Of a DNA stretch of 64,000 bases, positions 9,498 to 21,622 are shown piece by piece. Made by a program: the position numbers and the translations under genes. The stretch is from Alphaproteobacteria bacterium. Lineage in GTDB: Bacteria; Pseudomonadota; Alphaproteobacteria; Reyranellales; Reyranellaceae. Each line of letters starts with the position of its first letter. The stretch's first letter is position 1. The notes beneath the pieces were generated by a model that saw nothing but the letters and a program-made list of their open reading frames with translations, was not told the origin of the DNA and ran no database searches. The DNA lies in assembly GCA_019235415.1 (NCBI GenBank), contig JAFAKN010000006.1, forward strand, positions 1-64,000, given 5' to 3'.

Positions 9498-10259
9498 ATG
9501 AACAAAGTCATCGTCGAGAAGGACGGACCGGTCAAAACCGTCTGGATGAACCGGCCTGAGAAGCGCAACGCGCTCGACAGCGAGCTCTTGCACGAGATGA
9601 TCGAAGCCCTGCAGGCGCCGGTCGCCCCTGACGATCGGGTCGTGGTGATCCGCGGCAAGGGCAACGTGTTCTGCGCCGGGCTCGACATGGCCGAACGCGG
9701 CAGGTCGGCCGGCGCCGGCAAGGCAAGCGGCATCGAGGTGATGCTGCGCGCGATCGAGCTCTGCCCGCTGCCCGTCGTCGCCGTCGTGCAGGGCGACGCC
9801 ATCGCCGGCGGCAACGAGCTTGCGCTGCACTGCGACCTGGTGGTCGCTTCCGACAAGGCGCGCTTCGGCATGTCGCTCGCCCAGGTCGGCCTGGCGCCCA
9901 ACTGGTTCCTGGCCAAGAAGCTCATGGAACTGCTGGGACCGGTGACGACGCGCGAGATGCTGTTGCTGGGCGATCCGCTGCCCGCGACCAAGCTCCATGG
10001 GCTGGGCCTGATCGCGCGCTGCGTGCCGGCGGCCGAGCTCGAGGCCGAAGCCAAGAAGGTGATCGACCGGCTGGCGGCCAATGCGCCGCTGTCGCTCAAG
10101 GCCATGAAGGCCCTAACCGTGCGGCAGCTCGAGTTCCGCGACGGCATCAAGCACGATGACGTCGACGCGCTGGTCGTCGCCGCGATGCAGAGCCAGGACG
10201 CGCAGGAGGGCATGAAAGCCCGCCTGGAGAAGCGCACCGCCAAATTCCAGGGCCGCTAG
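9498..10259 (+). CDS. enoyl-CoA hydratase/isomerase family (crotonase) protein
   Basis: 253 aa crotonase-fold protein. The N-terminal WMNRPEKRNALDSEL, the oxyanion-hole segments (VFCAGLDMAE and DAIAGGNELALHCD) and SLAQVGLAPNWF are typical. The start ATG at 9498 comes 4 bases after the Bug stop, with the track's longer frame running through the Bug gene. It probably hydrates or isomerises an acyl-CoA in the pathway encoded with the acyl-CoA dehydrogenase and CaiB transferase just downstream. Exact chain or substrate preference is not visible. Confidence 0.92.
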   Translation: MNKVIVEKDGPVKTVWMNRPEKRNALDSELLHEMIEALQAPVAPDDRVVVIRGKGNVFCAGLDMAERGRSAGAGKASGIEVMLRAIELCPLPVVAVVQGDAIAGGNELALHCDLVVASDKARFGMSLAQVGLAPNWFLAKKLMELLGPVTTREMLLLGDPLPATKLHGLGLIARCVPAAELEAEAKKVIDRLAANAPLSLKAMKALTVRQLEFRDGIKHDDVDALVVAAMQSQDAQEGMKARLEKRTAKFQGR

Positions 10260-10261
10260 CC

Positions 10262-10603
10262 ATGGCACTGCGTCTGCGCCTCGACAAGCCATGGCGGCCG
10301 CTCACGGCGGAAGAAGCCACGCGCCTGCCGGGGCAGCTCGGCGTCTACCAAGTCGCCGACTCGGTTGGCACGATCGTCTTCATCGGCGAGGCCGGCGCGC
10401 GCTCGCCATTCGGCCTGCGCAGCGAGCTGCAGCGCGAGGCGCGTGAACGCAGACCGGGCCACCAGTTCCGCGTCGAGGTGAACCAGCAGTATCGCACCCG
10501 CTGGTTCGAGCTTCTGATGGTGCACAAGGCCGACCACGGCAGCCTGCCCGCCGACAACGCCAAGAACCCGCCGCCCAGCCTCGGGCGGCTGAGCCCGTCG
10601 TGA
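10262..10603 (+). CDS. hypothetical protein, possible degenerate GIY-YIG-like fold
   Basis: 113 aa, starting 2 bases after the enoyl-CoA hydratase stop, so it is co-translated. The segment LPGQLGVYQVAD followed by GTIVFIGEAGARSPFGLRSEL looks like the beginning of a GIY-YIG domain (GVYxL...YIGxA...LxxRL), and RTRWFELLMVHKA follows. The catalytic Tyr/Arg/Glu set is not complete, so nuclease activity is doubtful. A link with the neighbouring acyl-CoA genes is only positional. Confidence 0.65.
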   Translation: MALRLRLDKPWRPLTAEEATRLPGQLGVYQVADSVGTIVFIGEAGARSPFGLRSELQREARERRPGHQFRVEVNQQYRTRWFELLMVHKADHGSLPADNAKNPPPSLGRLSPS

Positions 10604-10618
10604 TCGTTCGTTCAATTG

Positions 10619-10742
10619 CCTCCCCCGTCTTCCGGGGGAGGTGCCCCCGACAGGGGGCGGAGGGGGAAAGCCACAACGATGTTCCGTGTGGCTTTCCCCC
10701 TCCGGCCCTGCGGGCCACCTCCCCCGTATGAACGAGGGAGGG
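10619..10742. repeat. palindromic intergenic repeat, family A copy 1
   Basis: A multi-hairpin element: CCTCCCCC/GGGGGAGG hairpin, GTGCCCCCGACAGGGGGC, then the long inverted pair GGAGGGGGAAAGCCACA ... TGTGGCTTTCCCCCTCC, a GGCCCTGCGGGCC hairpin and a closing CCTCCCCC...GAGGGAGG hairpin. The same order of stems recurs near 21.7 kb and 54.5 kb with different stem sequences. It sits directly before the acyl-CoA dehydrogenase Shine-Dalgarno. Confidence 0.85.
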
Positions 10743-10754
10743 AAGGAGAGAAGT

Positions 10755-11921
10755 ATGGATTTCGAGCCGAGCTCCGAACAGCAGATGCTGATCGACCAGG
10801 TGCGCCGCTATGTGCGCGAGGAGATCATTCCGCTCGAGGCCAAGCTCGATCCCGACGCCGCCGAGCTCGACCCGGCCGATCAGGCGCGGCTGGTCGAGAA
10901 GACCAAGGCGATGGGCCTCTACGGCATCGACATCCCCAGGGAGTTCGGTGGGCCCGACATCGACATCGTGACGCGCGTGCTGCTCGCCATCGAGATGGCG
11001 CAGCACCGCGCCGGCCTCTACGTGCCGTGCTACGGCACGTTCGGCGGCGCCGGCCTGGCGCAGATCTTCGAAGCGAACGAGGACCAGAAGGAACGTTACC
11101 TCTATCCGACCTTGCGCGGCGAGAAGAAGCCATTCTTCGGGCTGACCGAGCCGTCCGGCGGCAGCGACCCGGCGCGCGCCATCCAGACCAAGGCCGAGCG
11201 CAAGGACAACGGCTGGGTGCTGAACGGGGCCAAGATCTTCATCTCCGGCGCCGACCGCGCGCAGTACGGCATCGTGTTCGCCCGGACCGACGCCTCAAAA
11301 GGCCGCGCCGGCATCACCTGCTTCATCATCGACGCCGACACACCCGGCTTCCACGTGCGGCGCGTGGTCCACACCTTGCGCTCCTCGAGCTACGCCACCG
11401 AGCTCGAGTTCAAGGATTGCTGGGTGTCCGATCACCAGGTGCTGGGCGAGGTCAACAAGGGCTTCGCCGTCGCCAACGACCGCCTGACGCGCCAGCGCAT
11501 ACCCTATGCCGCCGGCTGCATCGGCATCGCCATCGCGGCCCACGAGATGGCGGTCGAATGGGCGAAAATGCGCTCTACCTTCGGCGAGAAGCTCGCCAAC
11601 CGCCAGGCCATCCAGTGGATGCTGGTCGACAACGAAATCGACATCCGCACGGCGCGGCATTTCACGCTCGAAGCGGCCGAGAAGGCGCGCCGCGGCCTGC
11701 CCTTCCGCACCGAGGCGGCGATCGCCAAGCTCACGGCCTCGGAAGGCGGCGGCCGCGTCGTCGACCGCGCCATGCAGATCCATGGCGGCATGGGCATGAC
11801 CAAGGATCTGCCGCTCGAACGCTGGTATCGCGAGATGCGTATCCGCCGGGTTGGCGAGGGGCCGAGCGAGGTGCAGCGCATGGTGATCGCCCGCGAGATT
11901 CTCGGCAGCAATCTCAGATGA
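10755..11921 (+). CDS. acyl-CoA dehydrogenase family protein
   Basis: 388 aa, full length for the family. Landmarks are the FAD/substrate segment FFGLTEPSGGSDPARA, NGAKIFISGADRAQYG, and the C-terminal QIHGGMGMTKDLPLERWYRE followed by RRVGEGPSEVQRMV, where the catalytic base is usually found in related enzymes. It oxidises an acyl-CoA to the 2-enoyl-CoA and passes electrons to ETF. A GGAAGGAGAG site precedes the ATG at 10755; the track's earlier start runs through the palindromic repeat. The stop overlaps the CaiB start by 4 bases (ATGA). Confidence 0.94.
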   Translation: MDFEPSSEQQMLIDQVRRYVREEIIPLEAKLDPDAAELDPADQARLVEKTKAMGLYGIDIPREFGGPDIDIVTRVLLAIEMAQHRAGLYVPCYGTFGGAGLAQIFEANEDQKERYLYPTLRGEKKPFFGLTEPSGGSDPARAIQTKAERKDNGWVLNGAKIFISGADRAQYGIVFARTDASKGRAGITCFIIDADTPGFHVRRVVHTLRSSSYATELEFKDCWVSDHQVLGEVNKGFAVANDRLTRQRIPYAAGCIGIAIAAHEMAVEWAKMRSTFGEKLANRQAIQWMLVDNEIDIRTARHFTLEAAEKARRGLPFRTEAAIAKLTASEGGGRVVDRAMQIHGGMGMTKDLPLERWYREMRIRRVGEGPSEVQRMVIAREILGSNLR

Positions 11922-13081
11922 CCAAGCCGCAGCCAGGTCCATTGGCAGGTCCATTGGCATGTCCATCGGCTGGTCCATTGGCGGGCATCAAGGTCGTCGA
12001 GTTCGGCCAGAACCTGGCCGGCCCCTATTGCGGACAGATCCTGGCCTTCCTCGGCGCCGATGTCGTGAAGGTCGAGCGGCCGGAGGGCGACGATGCGCGC
12101 AAGTGGGGGCCGCCGTTCATCGACGACGATTCGCTGGGCTTCATCGCGCTCAATCGCGGCAAGCAGTCGATCACCTGCGATCTCGCCGACAAGAGCGAGC
12201 GCGAGGCGCTGATCGCGCGCATCGGCCAGGCCGACATCTTCATCCACAATCTGCGTGCCGACGTGCCGGCCAAGTTCGGCATCGACGGCACCGCTCTCAC
12301 CAAGCGCTTCCCGCGGCTAATCTACGCCGACCTCGGCGCCTTCGGTCACCTCGGCCCGTGGAAGGACCGGCCGGGCTACGAGCCGATCATCCAGGCGGTC
12401 GCGGGCCTGATTTCGCTGAACGGCGACCCTTCGGGCCCCGCGGCGCGCATCGGCGTGTCGATCATCGATCTGTCGACCGGCATGTGGACGGCGATCGGCG
12501 TGCTCGCAGCCCTCGCCCGGCGCGCCGCGACGGGGCAAGGGTGCCTGGTCAACACCTCGCTGTTCGAGAGCGGCCTGATGTGGGCCTCCAACCACATCGC
12601 CGGCTACTCCGCGACCGGCCGCATGCCGCCGCGCCAAGGGACCGGCCATCCGTCGCTGACGCCCTACCAGGCGTTCGACTGCAGCGACGGGCCGCTCATG
12701 GTCTGCCCCGGCAACGACCGCCTGTGGAGAAAATTCGCCGAGGCGCTCGGCCATCCCGAATTGCCCGACGAGCCGCGCTTCAAGACCAATGTCGAGCGCC
12801 TGCAGCATCGCGAGGCGCTGCTGGGCATGATCGCGGGCATCATGAAAGGCAAGAGCCGCGACTACTGGTCGGGCAAGCTCGACGCACTCGGCGTGCCCAA
12901 CGGGCCGATCAACACCGTGCCGCAGGTGCTGGCGCTAACCCAAGTCGCCGCGCTGGGTATGCTGGCCAAGCCCTATGCAGGGTCGGAGGCGCTGTTCCAC
13001 GGCCTGCCGGTGAGCTTCGACGGAACACGAGCCGGTGGCGCCGAGCGCGCGCCCAAGATCGGCGAGCACAACGAGAGGTAG
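11918..13081 (+). CDS. CaiB/BaiF family (class III) CoA-transferase
   Basis: 387 aa class III CoA-transferase. GIKVVEFGQNLAGPYCGQIL, ADVVKVERPEGDDARKWGPP and TGHPSLTPYQAFDCSDG match the family, and the catalytic Asp is expected in the region after residue 160. The start overlaps the acyl-CoA dehydrogenase stop. The very N-terminus is unusual: the normal opening GPLAGIKVVEF is preceded by extra GPLA-like units encoded by a 12-base tandem repeat (11936-11983). It probably activates the acid that the neighbouring dehydrogenase and hydratase degrade. Confidence 0.92.
   Translation: MTKPQPGPLAGPLACPSAGPLAGIKVVEFGQNLAGPYCGQILAFLGADVVKVERPEGDDARKWGPPFIDDDSLGFIALNRGKQSITCDLADKSEREALIARIGQADIFIHNLRADVPAKFGIDGTALTKRFPRLIYADLGAFGHLGPWKDRPGYEPIIQAVAGLISLNGDPSGPAARIGVSIIDLSTGMWTAIGVLAALARRAATGQGCLVNTSLFESGLMWASNHIAGYSATGRMPPRQGTGHPSLTPYQAFDCSDGPLMVCPGNDRLWRKFAEALGHPELPDEPRFKTNVERLQHREALLGMIAGIMKGKSRDYWSGKLDALGVPNGPINTVPQVLALTQVAALGMLAKPYAGSEALFHGLPVSFDGTRAGGAERAPKIGEHNER
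11936..11983 (+). repeat. 12-base tandem repeat (4 units) in the CaiB coding sequence
   Basis: Units GGTCCATTGGCA, GGTCCATTGGCA, TGTCCATCGGCT and GGTCCATTGGCG encode GPLA, GPLA, CPSA, GPLA. The last unit is the native start of the CaiB domain, so the others look like in-frame slippage copies. Confidence 0.9.
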
Positions 13082-13085
13082 GCCG

Positions 13086-13178
13086 CTCTGTCATCCCGAG
13101 CGCAGCGAGGGACCTTTAGGTCGCAGGAAGGATCCCTCGCTTCGCTCGGGATGACAGAGACTTCGCTCGGGATGACAG
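13086..13178. repeat. palindromic intergenic repeat, family C (TGTCATCCCGAG...CTCGGGATGACA)
   Basis: CTCTGTCATCCCGAGCG at the left is the reverse complement of CGCTCGGGATGACAGAG at the right, with GAGGGACCTTTAGG between. A second partial right arm (TTCGCTCGGGATGACAG) follows directly. The element lies between the convergent CaiB and glycosyltransferase-like genes. A related copy is at 17.7 kb. Confidence 0.9.
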
Positions 13179-13188
13179 CTGGGGGACG

Positions 13189-14109
13189 TCAGCTCGCGAA
13201 GCTCAGGCAGTATTCGCGCACTCGCTCGAGCGGGATGCGGGCGTGGCTTTGCACGATGATGAACTTGCCGCCGGGATCGGTGCCGTTGGGCAGCTTGACC
13301 AGGCGCTCGAAGTCGTCGGCGCCCCAGACGCAGGAATGCTCGGAGAACAGGTGCACGTTGGCGGCGTAGCAGTCGTTCCAGTCGACATGATAGTCGAACA
13401 GGTTGCCCTTGAGCTCGGCGACGCTGGTGTAGAGCGAGTACTCGGTCCAGGCGACACTGATCGGCCGGCGCGCCTTCCACATCAGCAGTGCAGCACTCGG
13501 ATCGCCCCCGCCGTTGCCGACATGCTCCAATGTCTGGGCCGCAAGCTTGCCGTGCAGCAGGTTGGGCGTGACCGAAAGCCCGTAACCCTTGGAATCGTAG
13601 CTCGAGCCCACGACCTCGGCAGCGTTGCGCCACCATTCATGGTGCAGCTTGGGCTCCCAGCGCGACAAGGCACGACCGTCATCCACAAAGGTCGTGGCGT
13701 CGAAGTCGCCGACGCAACAGACGTCCGAATCCAGCGTCAGATAGCCTTCGAAGCCCAGCAGGGCGGGCACCTTGAGCTTGATGATCTGCTGCCGGTACCA
13801 GCCTGTCAGCATGTAGAACGGGCTGAGCAAGGGGAAGAAATCGCTCTCCGGCCGCACCGAGACGTTGATCTTGGGAAACCGCGGCAGGCTGGAGCGCAGC
13901 AGCCGGGTGTCCGCCGTGGGCGCCACGATCAGGAGCTCGAACGGCTTGGAATCCCGCCAATGCTTGGCCAGCGATTCGATCAGCAGCCCTGCGCGCTCCA
14001 AGTCGCCCCGGCGCTTAATCTTGCGCAGAGCCAGGGGCAGAACGGCTTGGCGGACCTCGGAAAACATCGTCTTGATTGGCTCCGAAAATACATGTGGCCC
14101 CAAACGCAT
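13189..14109 (-). CDS. DUF6492-type putative glycosyltransferase
   Basis: 306 aa. A central LTLDSDVCCVGDF contains a DxD-like motif expected of a nucleotide-sugar transferase, preceded by FYMLTGWYRQQIIKL, which I associate with the DUF6492 family. The C-terminal part carries many aromatic residues (SLYTSVAELKGNLFDYHVDW). It has no signal peptide. An internal ATG 14 codons on (MFSEVRQ) is an alternative start. It stands alone and convergent to the CaiB gene. The donor and acceptor are unknown; the family name is from recall. Confidence 0.75.
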   Translation of the reverse strand: MRLGPHVFSEPIKTMFSEVRQAVLPLALRKIKRRGDLERAGLLIESLAKHWRDSKPFELLIVAPTADTRLLRSSLPRFPKINVSVRPESDFFPLLSPFYMLTGWYRQQIIKLKVPALLGFEGYLTLDSDVCCVGDFDATTFVDDGRALSRWEPKLHHEWWRNAAEVVGSSYDSKGYGLSVTPNLLHGKLAAQTLEHVGNGGGDPSAALLMWKARRPISVAWTEYSLYTSVAELKGNLFDYHVDWNDCYAANVHLFSEHSCVWGADDFERLVKLPNGTDPGGKFIIVQSHARIPLERVREYCLSFAS

Positions 14110-14199
14110 TCCACATCAATCGCTGGAGGGGACTGCACCTGTGACCTACCAGCGGCAGAACGTCCCACGGCAAATTAAACAAGGCAAAAAAGCCGGGCC

Positions 14200-14228
14200 A
14201 AAAAAATAGCCGGGCACTGGGCCCGGCT
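14200..14228 (-). terminator. intrinsic terminator of the trxB-lysR transcript
   Basis: On the minus strand an 8-pair perfect stem (AGCCGGGC/GCCCGGCT) with a 5-base loop is followed by TATTTTTTT. It lies about 200 bases after the LysR stop. The rest of 14110-14431 has no coding frame that looks real. Confidence 0.8.
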
Positions 14229-14431
14229 AAGTCAAACAGGGAGGCTTCACGTCTGGGAGACGTGGGATCATGAGGATCCCGAGTTTCAACGCGATCAGCC
14301 GAAACCGTTCGTGTCGAAGACCTGAACCGAACCTAATCGCCGTTCGCTGCATTGCCAGAGGGGAATTGCGAAAACTGGCATGCGGAGAGCGCATGCCTTT
14401 CATTGGCTATGCACTCCTGCACATCTCAGCG

Positions 14432-15322
14432 CTAAAAACGAGTCTCTGCGACTTTGCGCAACAGGAAGTCGCGAAACACCGCGATGCGCTTGGAGTGACG
14501 CAGCTCTTCGGGATACGTGAAGTACACATCCGTCGTACGGGCATTAAGGTCGGGCAGCACGATCTCGATCTTGTTCGATTCGCGCGCCAGGTAGTCAGGC
14601 AGCGACGCGATGCCCAGACCTGACTCCACGGCGCGGAAGATGCCGTAGGTGTTGTTGACGCGCAGCACGACCACGCGTTCCTCTTGGTCGACGTTGCCTT
14701 CGCGCAGCAGCCAGTTCACGTCCTGCACGGGCGCGCGTGCGTCCTCGCCGAAGATGATCAGGCGGTGCTGGCCGAGCTCCTCGATGCCCTTGGGCTTGCC
14801 GTACTTCTGGATGTAGCCGTGCGAGGCATAGACATGGCTGCGCACCGTGAGGAGATGGCGCTGCACCAGGCCGGGCTGCCGCGGCATCATCATGCGGATG
14901 GCGACGTCGGCTTCGCGCATGCCGAGGTCGAGCTCGTTGTCGGACAGCACCAGGCTGACGTCGATCTCCGGGTAGGCGGTGATGAACTCGTGCATCTGCG
15001 CGGTGAGCCAGGTCGAGCCGAAGCCGACGGTGGCATGGATCTTGAGCCGCCCGGCCGGCTTGTCCTGGTTGGCGCGCAACAGCGCCTCGGCGGTGTTGAC
15101 CTTGGCCGCCATGTCGCGCGCGGTGCGGTAGAGCAGCTCACCCTGCTCGGTCAGGATGAGCCCGCGAGCGTGGCGATGGAAGAGCATGACGCCCAGCTGC
15201 TCCTCGAGCGCGCCGATCTGGCGCGAGATCGCCGACTGGCTGAGCTTCAGCGCGTCGCCCGCATGCGTGAAGCTGCCGGCATCTGCCACGGCTTGGAAGA
15301 TCCGCAGCTTGTCCCAATCCAT
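14432..15322 (-). CDS. LysR-family transcriptional regulator
   Basis: 296 aa. The winged HTH (MDWDKLRIFQAVADAGSF, then LKLSQSAISRQIGALEEQLG) is followed by a substrate-binding domain. The track fuses it to a shadow of trxB; the ATG at 15322 gives the canonical LysR N-terminus. It lies 29 bases downstream of trxB in the same direction and they probably share a transcript ending at the terminator near 14.2 kb. The regulated genes are not evident; LysR proteins usually act on a divergent neighbour, which is missing here. Confidence 0.94.
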   Translation of the reverse strand: MDWDKLRIFQAVADAGSFTHAGDALKLSQSAISRQIGALEEQLGVMLFHRHARGLILTEQGELLYRTARDMAAKVNTAEALLRANQDKPAGRLKIHATVGFGSTWLTAQMHEFITAYPEIDVSLVLSDNELDLGMREADVAIRMMMPRQPGLVQRHLLTVRSHVYASHGYIQKYGKPKGIEELGQHRLIIFGEDARAPVQDVNWLLREGNVDQEERVVVLRVNNTYGIFRAVESGLGIASLPDYLARESNKIEIVLPDLNARTTDVYFTYPEELRHSKRIAVFRDFLLRKVAETRF

Positions 15323-15351
15323 GACGTCGCCTCCAAACGGCGCTGCCGCGC

Positions 15352-16323
15352 TTACTCCGCAGCTTGCGCCAGGCGGGCCTCCAGGCCTGCCAACCATTTC
15401 TCCGCCTCGAGCGCTGCCATGCAGCCGGTGCCGGCGGCAGTCACCGCTTGGCGGAAGATCTTGTCCTGCACGTCGCCCGCCGCCCACACGCCGTCGACAT
15501 CGGTCGCCGTCGAATCGGGCTTGGTGATGAGGTAGCCCTCGCCGTCCATGGCGAGCTTGCCGCGGAACAGCTCGGTGTTGGGCGAGTGACCAATGGCGAT
15601 GAACACGCCGTCGGTCGCAAGCCGCTGCTCGACACCCGTCTTGACGTTGCGCACGCGCACGCCCTGGACCAGCGGCGCGGGCTTGGTCTCGCCCAGGATC
15701 TCCTGCAGCGTGTGATCCCACAGCACCGTGACCTTGGGATTCTTGAACAGCCGATCCTGCAGGATCTTCTCGGCGCGAAAGCTGTCGCGGCGATGGACGA
15801 GGGTGACCTTGGAGGCGTGGTGCGTGAGATAGAGCGCCTCCTCGACGGCCGTGTTGCCGCCGCCCACCACCACCACCTCCTTGCCGCGGAAGAAGAAGCC
15901 GTCGCAGGTGGCGCAGGCCGAGACGCCGCCGCCGCGAAACGCCTCCTCGCTCGGCAGGCCAAGCCATCTGGCCGTGGCGCCGGTGGCGATGATCAGCGCA
16001 TCGGCTTCGTAGCGGTCGCCCGAATCGCCGGTGCACACGAATGGCCGCCGGCCGAGATCGACCTCGACCACGGTGTCGAAGAACAGCTGCGTGCCAACGT
16101 GTTCGGCCTGCCTCTGCATCTGCTCCATGAGCCACGGCCCCTGGATCACGTCGGCAAAACCCGGGTAGTTTTCCACATCCGTGGTGATGGTGAGCTGGCC
16201 ACCGGGCTGGATACCCTGCACCAGCATCGGCTTGAGGCTGGCGCGGGCCGCATAGATCGCTGCTGTGTAGCCGGCCGGGCCCGACCCGAGGATCAGTACT
16301 TTGCTGCGATGAGTGGCTGTCAT
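15352..16323 (-). CDS. trxB: thioredoxin-disulfide reductase
   Basis: 323 aa. The FAD-binding LGSGPAGYTAAIYAARA, the redox-active pair CATC (C137, C140) and the NADPH-binding GGGNTAVEEALYL are all present, followed by the final GDVQDKIFRQAVTAAGTGC segment. It reduces thioredoxin with NADPH in the cytoplasm. I chose the ATG at 16323, which gives the usual N-terminus; the track's GTG at 16359 is possible. It is divergent from the Lrp regulator, with about 176 bases of shared upstream sequence. Confidence 0.97.
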   Translation of the reverse strand: MTATHRSKVLILGSGPAGYTAAIYAARASLKPMLVQGIQPGGQLTITTDVENYPGFADVIQGPWLMEQMQRQAEHVGTQLFFDTVVEVDLGRRPFVCTGDSGDRYEADALIIATGATARWLGLPSEEAFRGGGVSACATCDGFFFRGKEVVVVGGGNTAVEEALYLTHHASKVTLVHRRDSFRAEKILQDRLFKNPKVTVLWDHTLQEILGETKPAPLVQGVRVRNVKTGVEQRLATDGVFIAIGHSPNTELFRGKLAMDGEGYLITKPDSTATDVDGVWAAGDVQDKIFRQAVTAAGTGCMAALEAEKWLAGLEARLAQAAE

Positions 16324-16499
16324 GTCCTCCGGTGTCCCACGGGCCGCATAACTGGCCACATATATGCAAACCTCTTGTGCAATGCACGGCCGTTCTGTGC
16401 GTCAAGAGCAATTGTTCGCAGCGATCAAAGGGGTTTTCGCAACTTTATTGCGCGCATGGCATGGTTCTGGCATAGACCGCGGCCAGCGGAGGAAATCGG

Positions 16500-16976
16500 A
16501 TGGCTCGCGCAAAGCTCGATCGAATCGACCGGCGCATACTCAATGACCTGCAAGGCAACGGCCGCATGACCAACGTGGAGCTGGCCGAGCGGGCCGGCAT
16601 ATCGGCGCCGCCTTGCCTTCGTCGGGTGCGGGCGCTGGAGCGGGCCGGCATCATCAAGGGCTACCACGCCGAGCTCAGCGCCGAGGCGCTGGGATACACG
16701 GTGTCGGTGTTCGCCCTGGTCGGCCTCAACAGCCAGGCCGAGACCGACCTCAAGGCGTTCGAGGAGCTGATGGGCAAGTGGCCCGAGGTGCGCGAATGCC
16801 ACATGCTGGCAGGCGAGGCCGACTTCCTGCTCAAGATCGTGGCCGAGACCTGGGACGAGTATCAGAAGTTCCTGACGACCCGGCTGACATCCGCCCCCAA
16901 CGTCAGCCATGTCAAATCGATGATGGTCTTCCGCACCGCCAAGCAGCTGCCGGGCGTGCCGATTTCGACCGACTGA
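16500..16976 (+). CDS. Lrp/AsnC-family transcriptional regulator
   Basis: 158 aa: an HTH (LDRIDRRILNDLQGNGRMTNVELAERAG in two parts, then SAPPCLRRVRALERAGII) and a C-terminal RAM/ligand domain (VRECHMLAGEADFLLKIVA). GGAGG lies 7 bases before the ATG. These regulators form dimers or octamers and sense amino acids. It is divergent from trxB and precedes a membrane protein gene; its target is unknown. Confidence 0.94.
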   Translation: MARAKLDRIDRRILNDLQGNGRMTNVELAERAGISAPPCLRRVRALERAGIIKGYHAELSAEALGYTVSVFALVGLNSQAETDLKAFEELMGKWPEVRECHMLAGEADFLLKIVAETWDEYQKFLTTRLTSAPNVSHVKSMMVFRTAKQLPGVPISTD

Positions 16977-17064
16977 AAAGAGTTGCGGGATACGGTGTGA
17001 ATTGATAGCCTAATTTTGAATACACAGCGTTACCGTTTAACACAGTCTTCGTGCGGAGCGCGCC

Positions 17065-17634
17065 ATGAACAATCTGCTTCGATCGGCTCGGCTGCTCGTC
17101 TCGGATCTCGCCTCGACGATCCTGTTCCTCGCCGTGCTGCTGGTCACCAAGAACCTGATCCTGGCAGTGGCGCTGGGCGTGAGCCTGGGTGTGTTGCAGA
17201 TCGGCTGGCTGATGGCTCGCCGCCAGCGGATCGACACGATGCAATGGCTGAGCATCGGCTTGGTGGTCGCCTCGGGCGTAGCCACGATGCTGACCAACGA
17301 TGCGCGCTTCGTGATGCTGAAGCCGACGGTGATCTACTGCATCGTCGGTGCCTACATGCTGCGGCCCGGCTGGATGAACCGCTACCTGCCTCCGATCGCC
17401 ATCCAGACCGTGCCCGACCTCGCCTACATCTTCGGCTTCGCCTGGGCCGGCCTGATGTTCCTTTCGGCGGCGCTCAACGTCGTGCTGGCCCTGTCGCTCG
17501 ATCCGGTGACGTGGTCGGCCACGATGTCGACCTGGGGCATCGCGAGCAAGATCGGCCTGTTCCTGGTGCAGTACGCCACGATGCGGCTGATCGGCAGACG
17601 CCGCGCACTGGCGGCGGCTGCGGCGGCGGGCTGA
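17065..17634 (+). CDS. YciB/IspZ-like inner-membrane septation protein homologue
   Basis: 189 aa with about five hydrophobic helices. The pattern VLLVTKNLILAVALGVSLG, VVASGVATMLTNDARFVMLKPT and a C-terminal helix followed by RRRALAAA resembles intracellular septation protein A (YciB), notably the segment around 'FxMLKPTVIY'. GGAG lies 8 bases before the ATG. It would sit in the inner membrane and is thought to help envelope or septum integrity. Sequence divergence leaves some doubt about the family. Confidence 0.75.
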   Translation: MNNLLRSARLLVSDLASTILFLAVLLVTKNLILAVALGVSLGVLQIGWLMARRQRIDTMQWLSIGLVVASGVATMLTNDARFVMLKPTVIYCIVGAYMLRPGWMNRYLPPIAIQTVPDLAYIFGFAWAGLMFLSAALNVVLALSLDPVTWSATMSTWGIASKIGLFLVQYATMRLIGRRRALAAAAAAG

Positions 17635-17665
17635 TTGGAGCAAGGACTAGCCGGGCCGCACTTCG

Positions 17666-17740
17666 TGTCATCCCGAGGCCGAAGGCCGAGGGACCTTTCC
17701 GGTTGCCTAAAGGTCCCTCGCTACGCTCGGGATGACAGAG
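17666..17740. repeat. palindromic intergenic repeat, family C copy 2
   Basis: TGTCATCCCGAG ... CTCGGGATGACA arms enclose GAGGGACCTTTCC and AAAGGTCCCTCG, forming a long two-tier hairpin. It lies between the convergent septation-like gene and greA and might terminate both. Confidence 0.9.
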
Positions 17741-17765
17741 CTGCTGGCTTGTAGGTCTCGCAGTC

Positions 17766-18239
17766 CTACTTGAACTGGACGCCCACGACCTCGTAGGAGC
17801 GTGCGCCGCGTGGGGTCTGGACTTCGACGGTGTCGCCCACGGTCTTGCCGATCAGGGCCCTGCCGATCGGCGAGGTGACGGAGATGCGGCCCTTGGCGAG
17901 ATCGGCCTCGTAGGGCCCGACGATCTGGTACTTCACCTTCTCGTCGGTGTCCTCGTCGGCGAGCTTCACCGTCGCACCGAATTTCACGACCTTGCCCGAC
18001 AGCTTGCTGAAGTCGATCACCTCGGCGCGCGAGATGATGTCCTCGATCTCCGCGATGCGGCCTTCGATGAAGCCTTGCCGTTCGCGCGCAGAGGTGTACT
18101 CGGCGTTCTCCGACAGGTCGCCGTGCTCGCGCGCCGCCGCGATCGCCTTGATGATGGCGGGGCGCTCAACACTCTTCAGCTGCTTCAACTCGTCCTCGAG
18201 GCCCTTCAGCCCCTCGGCCGTCATCGGAATGCGTTCCAT
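17766..18239 (-). CDS. greA: transcription elongation factor GreA
   Basis: 157 aa, full length. The N-terminal coiled coil ([35 protein letters not shown] with the conserved acidic tip) and the C-terminal globular domain ([25 protein letters not shown] in parts) are typical. GreA rescues backtracked RNA polymerase by stimulating transcript cleavage. It lies downstream of carA-carB on the same strand, a common alphaproteobacterial order. An AAGGA-like site lies upstream of the ATG. Confidence 0.97.
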   Translation of the reverse strand: MERIPMTAEGLKGLEDELKQLKSVERPAIIKAIAAAREHGDLSENAEYTSARERQGFIEGRIAEIEDIISRAEVIDFSKLSGKVVKFGATVKLADEDTDEKVKYQIVGPYEADLAKGRISVTSPIGRALIGKTVGDTVEVQTPRGARSYEVVGVQFK

Positions 18240-18325
18240 CAGTCAATGGTCCTTAATGATCGCGGCGGCGTCAACGCCCAACGCACCACCCGGAGCGCGG
18301 GTGGCATTGGCATGGGCTTTGCGAA

Positions 18326-18346
18326 GACCTCCTTCAGAAGGAGGTC
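18326..18346. repeat. perfect hairpin GACCTCCTT-CAG-AAGGAGGTC
   Basis: A 9-pair perfect stem with a 3-base loop between carB and greA. It is a near copy of the hairpin at 18354-18374; the single difference in each arm is compensatory (T-A here, G-C there). Confidence 0.85.
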
Positions 18347-18361
18347 TTGCGCAGACCGCCT

Positions 18362-21607
<3,246 letters not shown>

Positions 21608-21622
21608 GGAATCGCTCACGCA

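Noticed and set aside
14432-16411. 659-aa fusion of a LysR protein with an unknown N-terminal domain
   Set aside because: The N-terminal part is a shadow of trxB in another frame; LysR starts at 15322.
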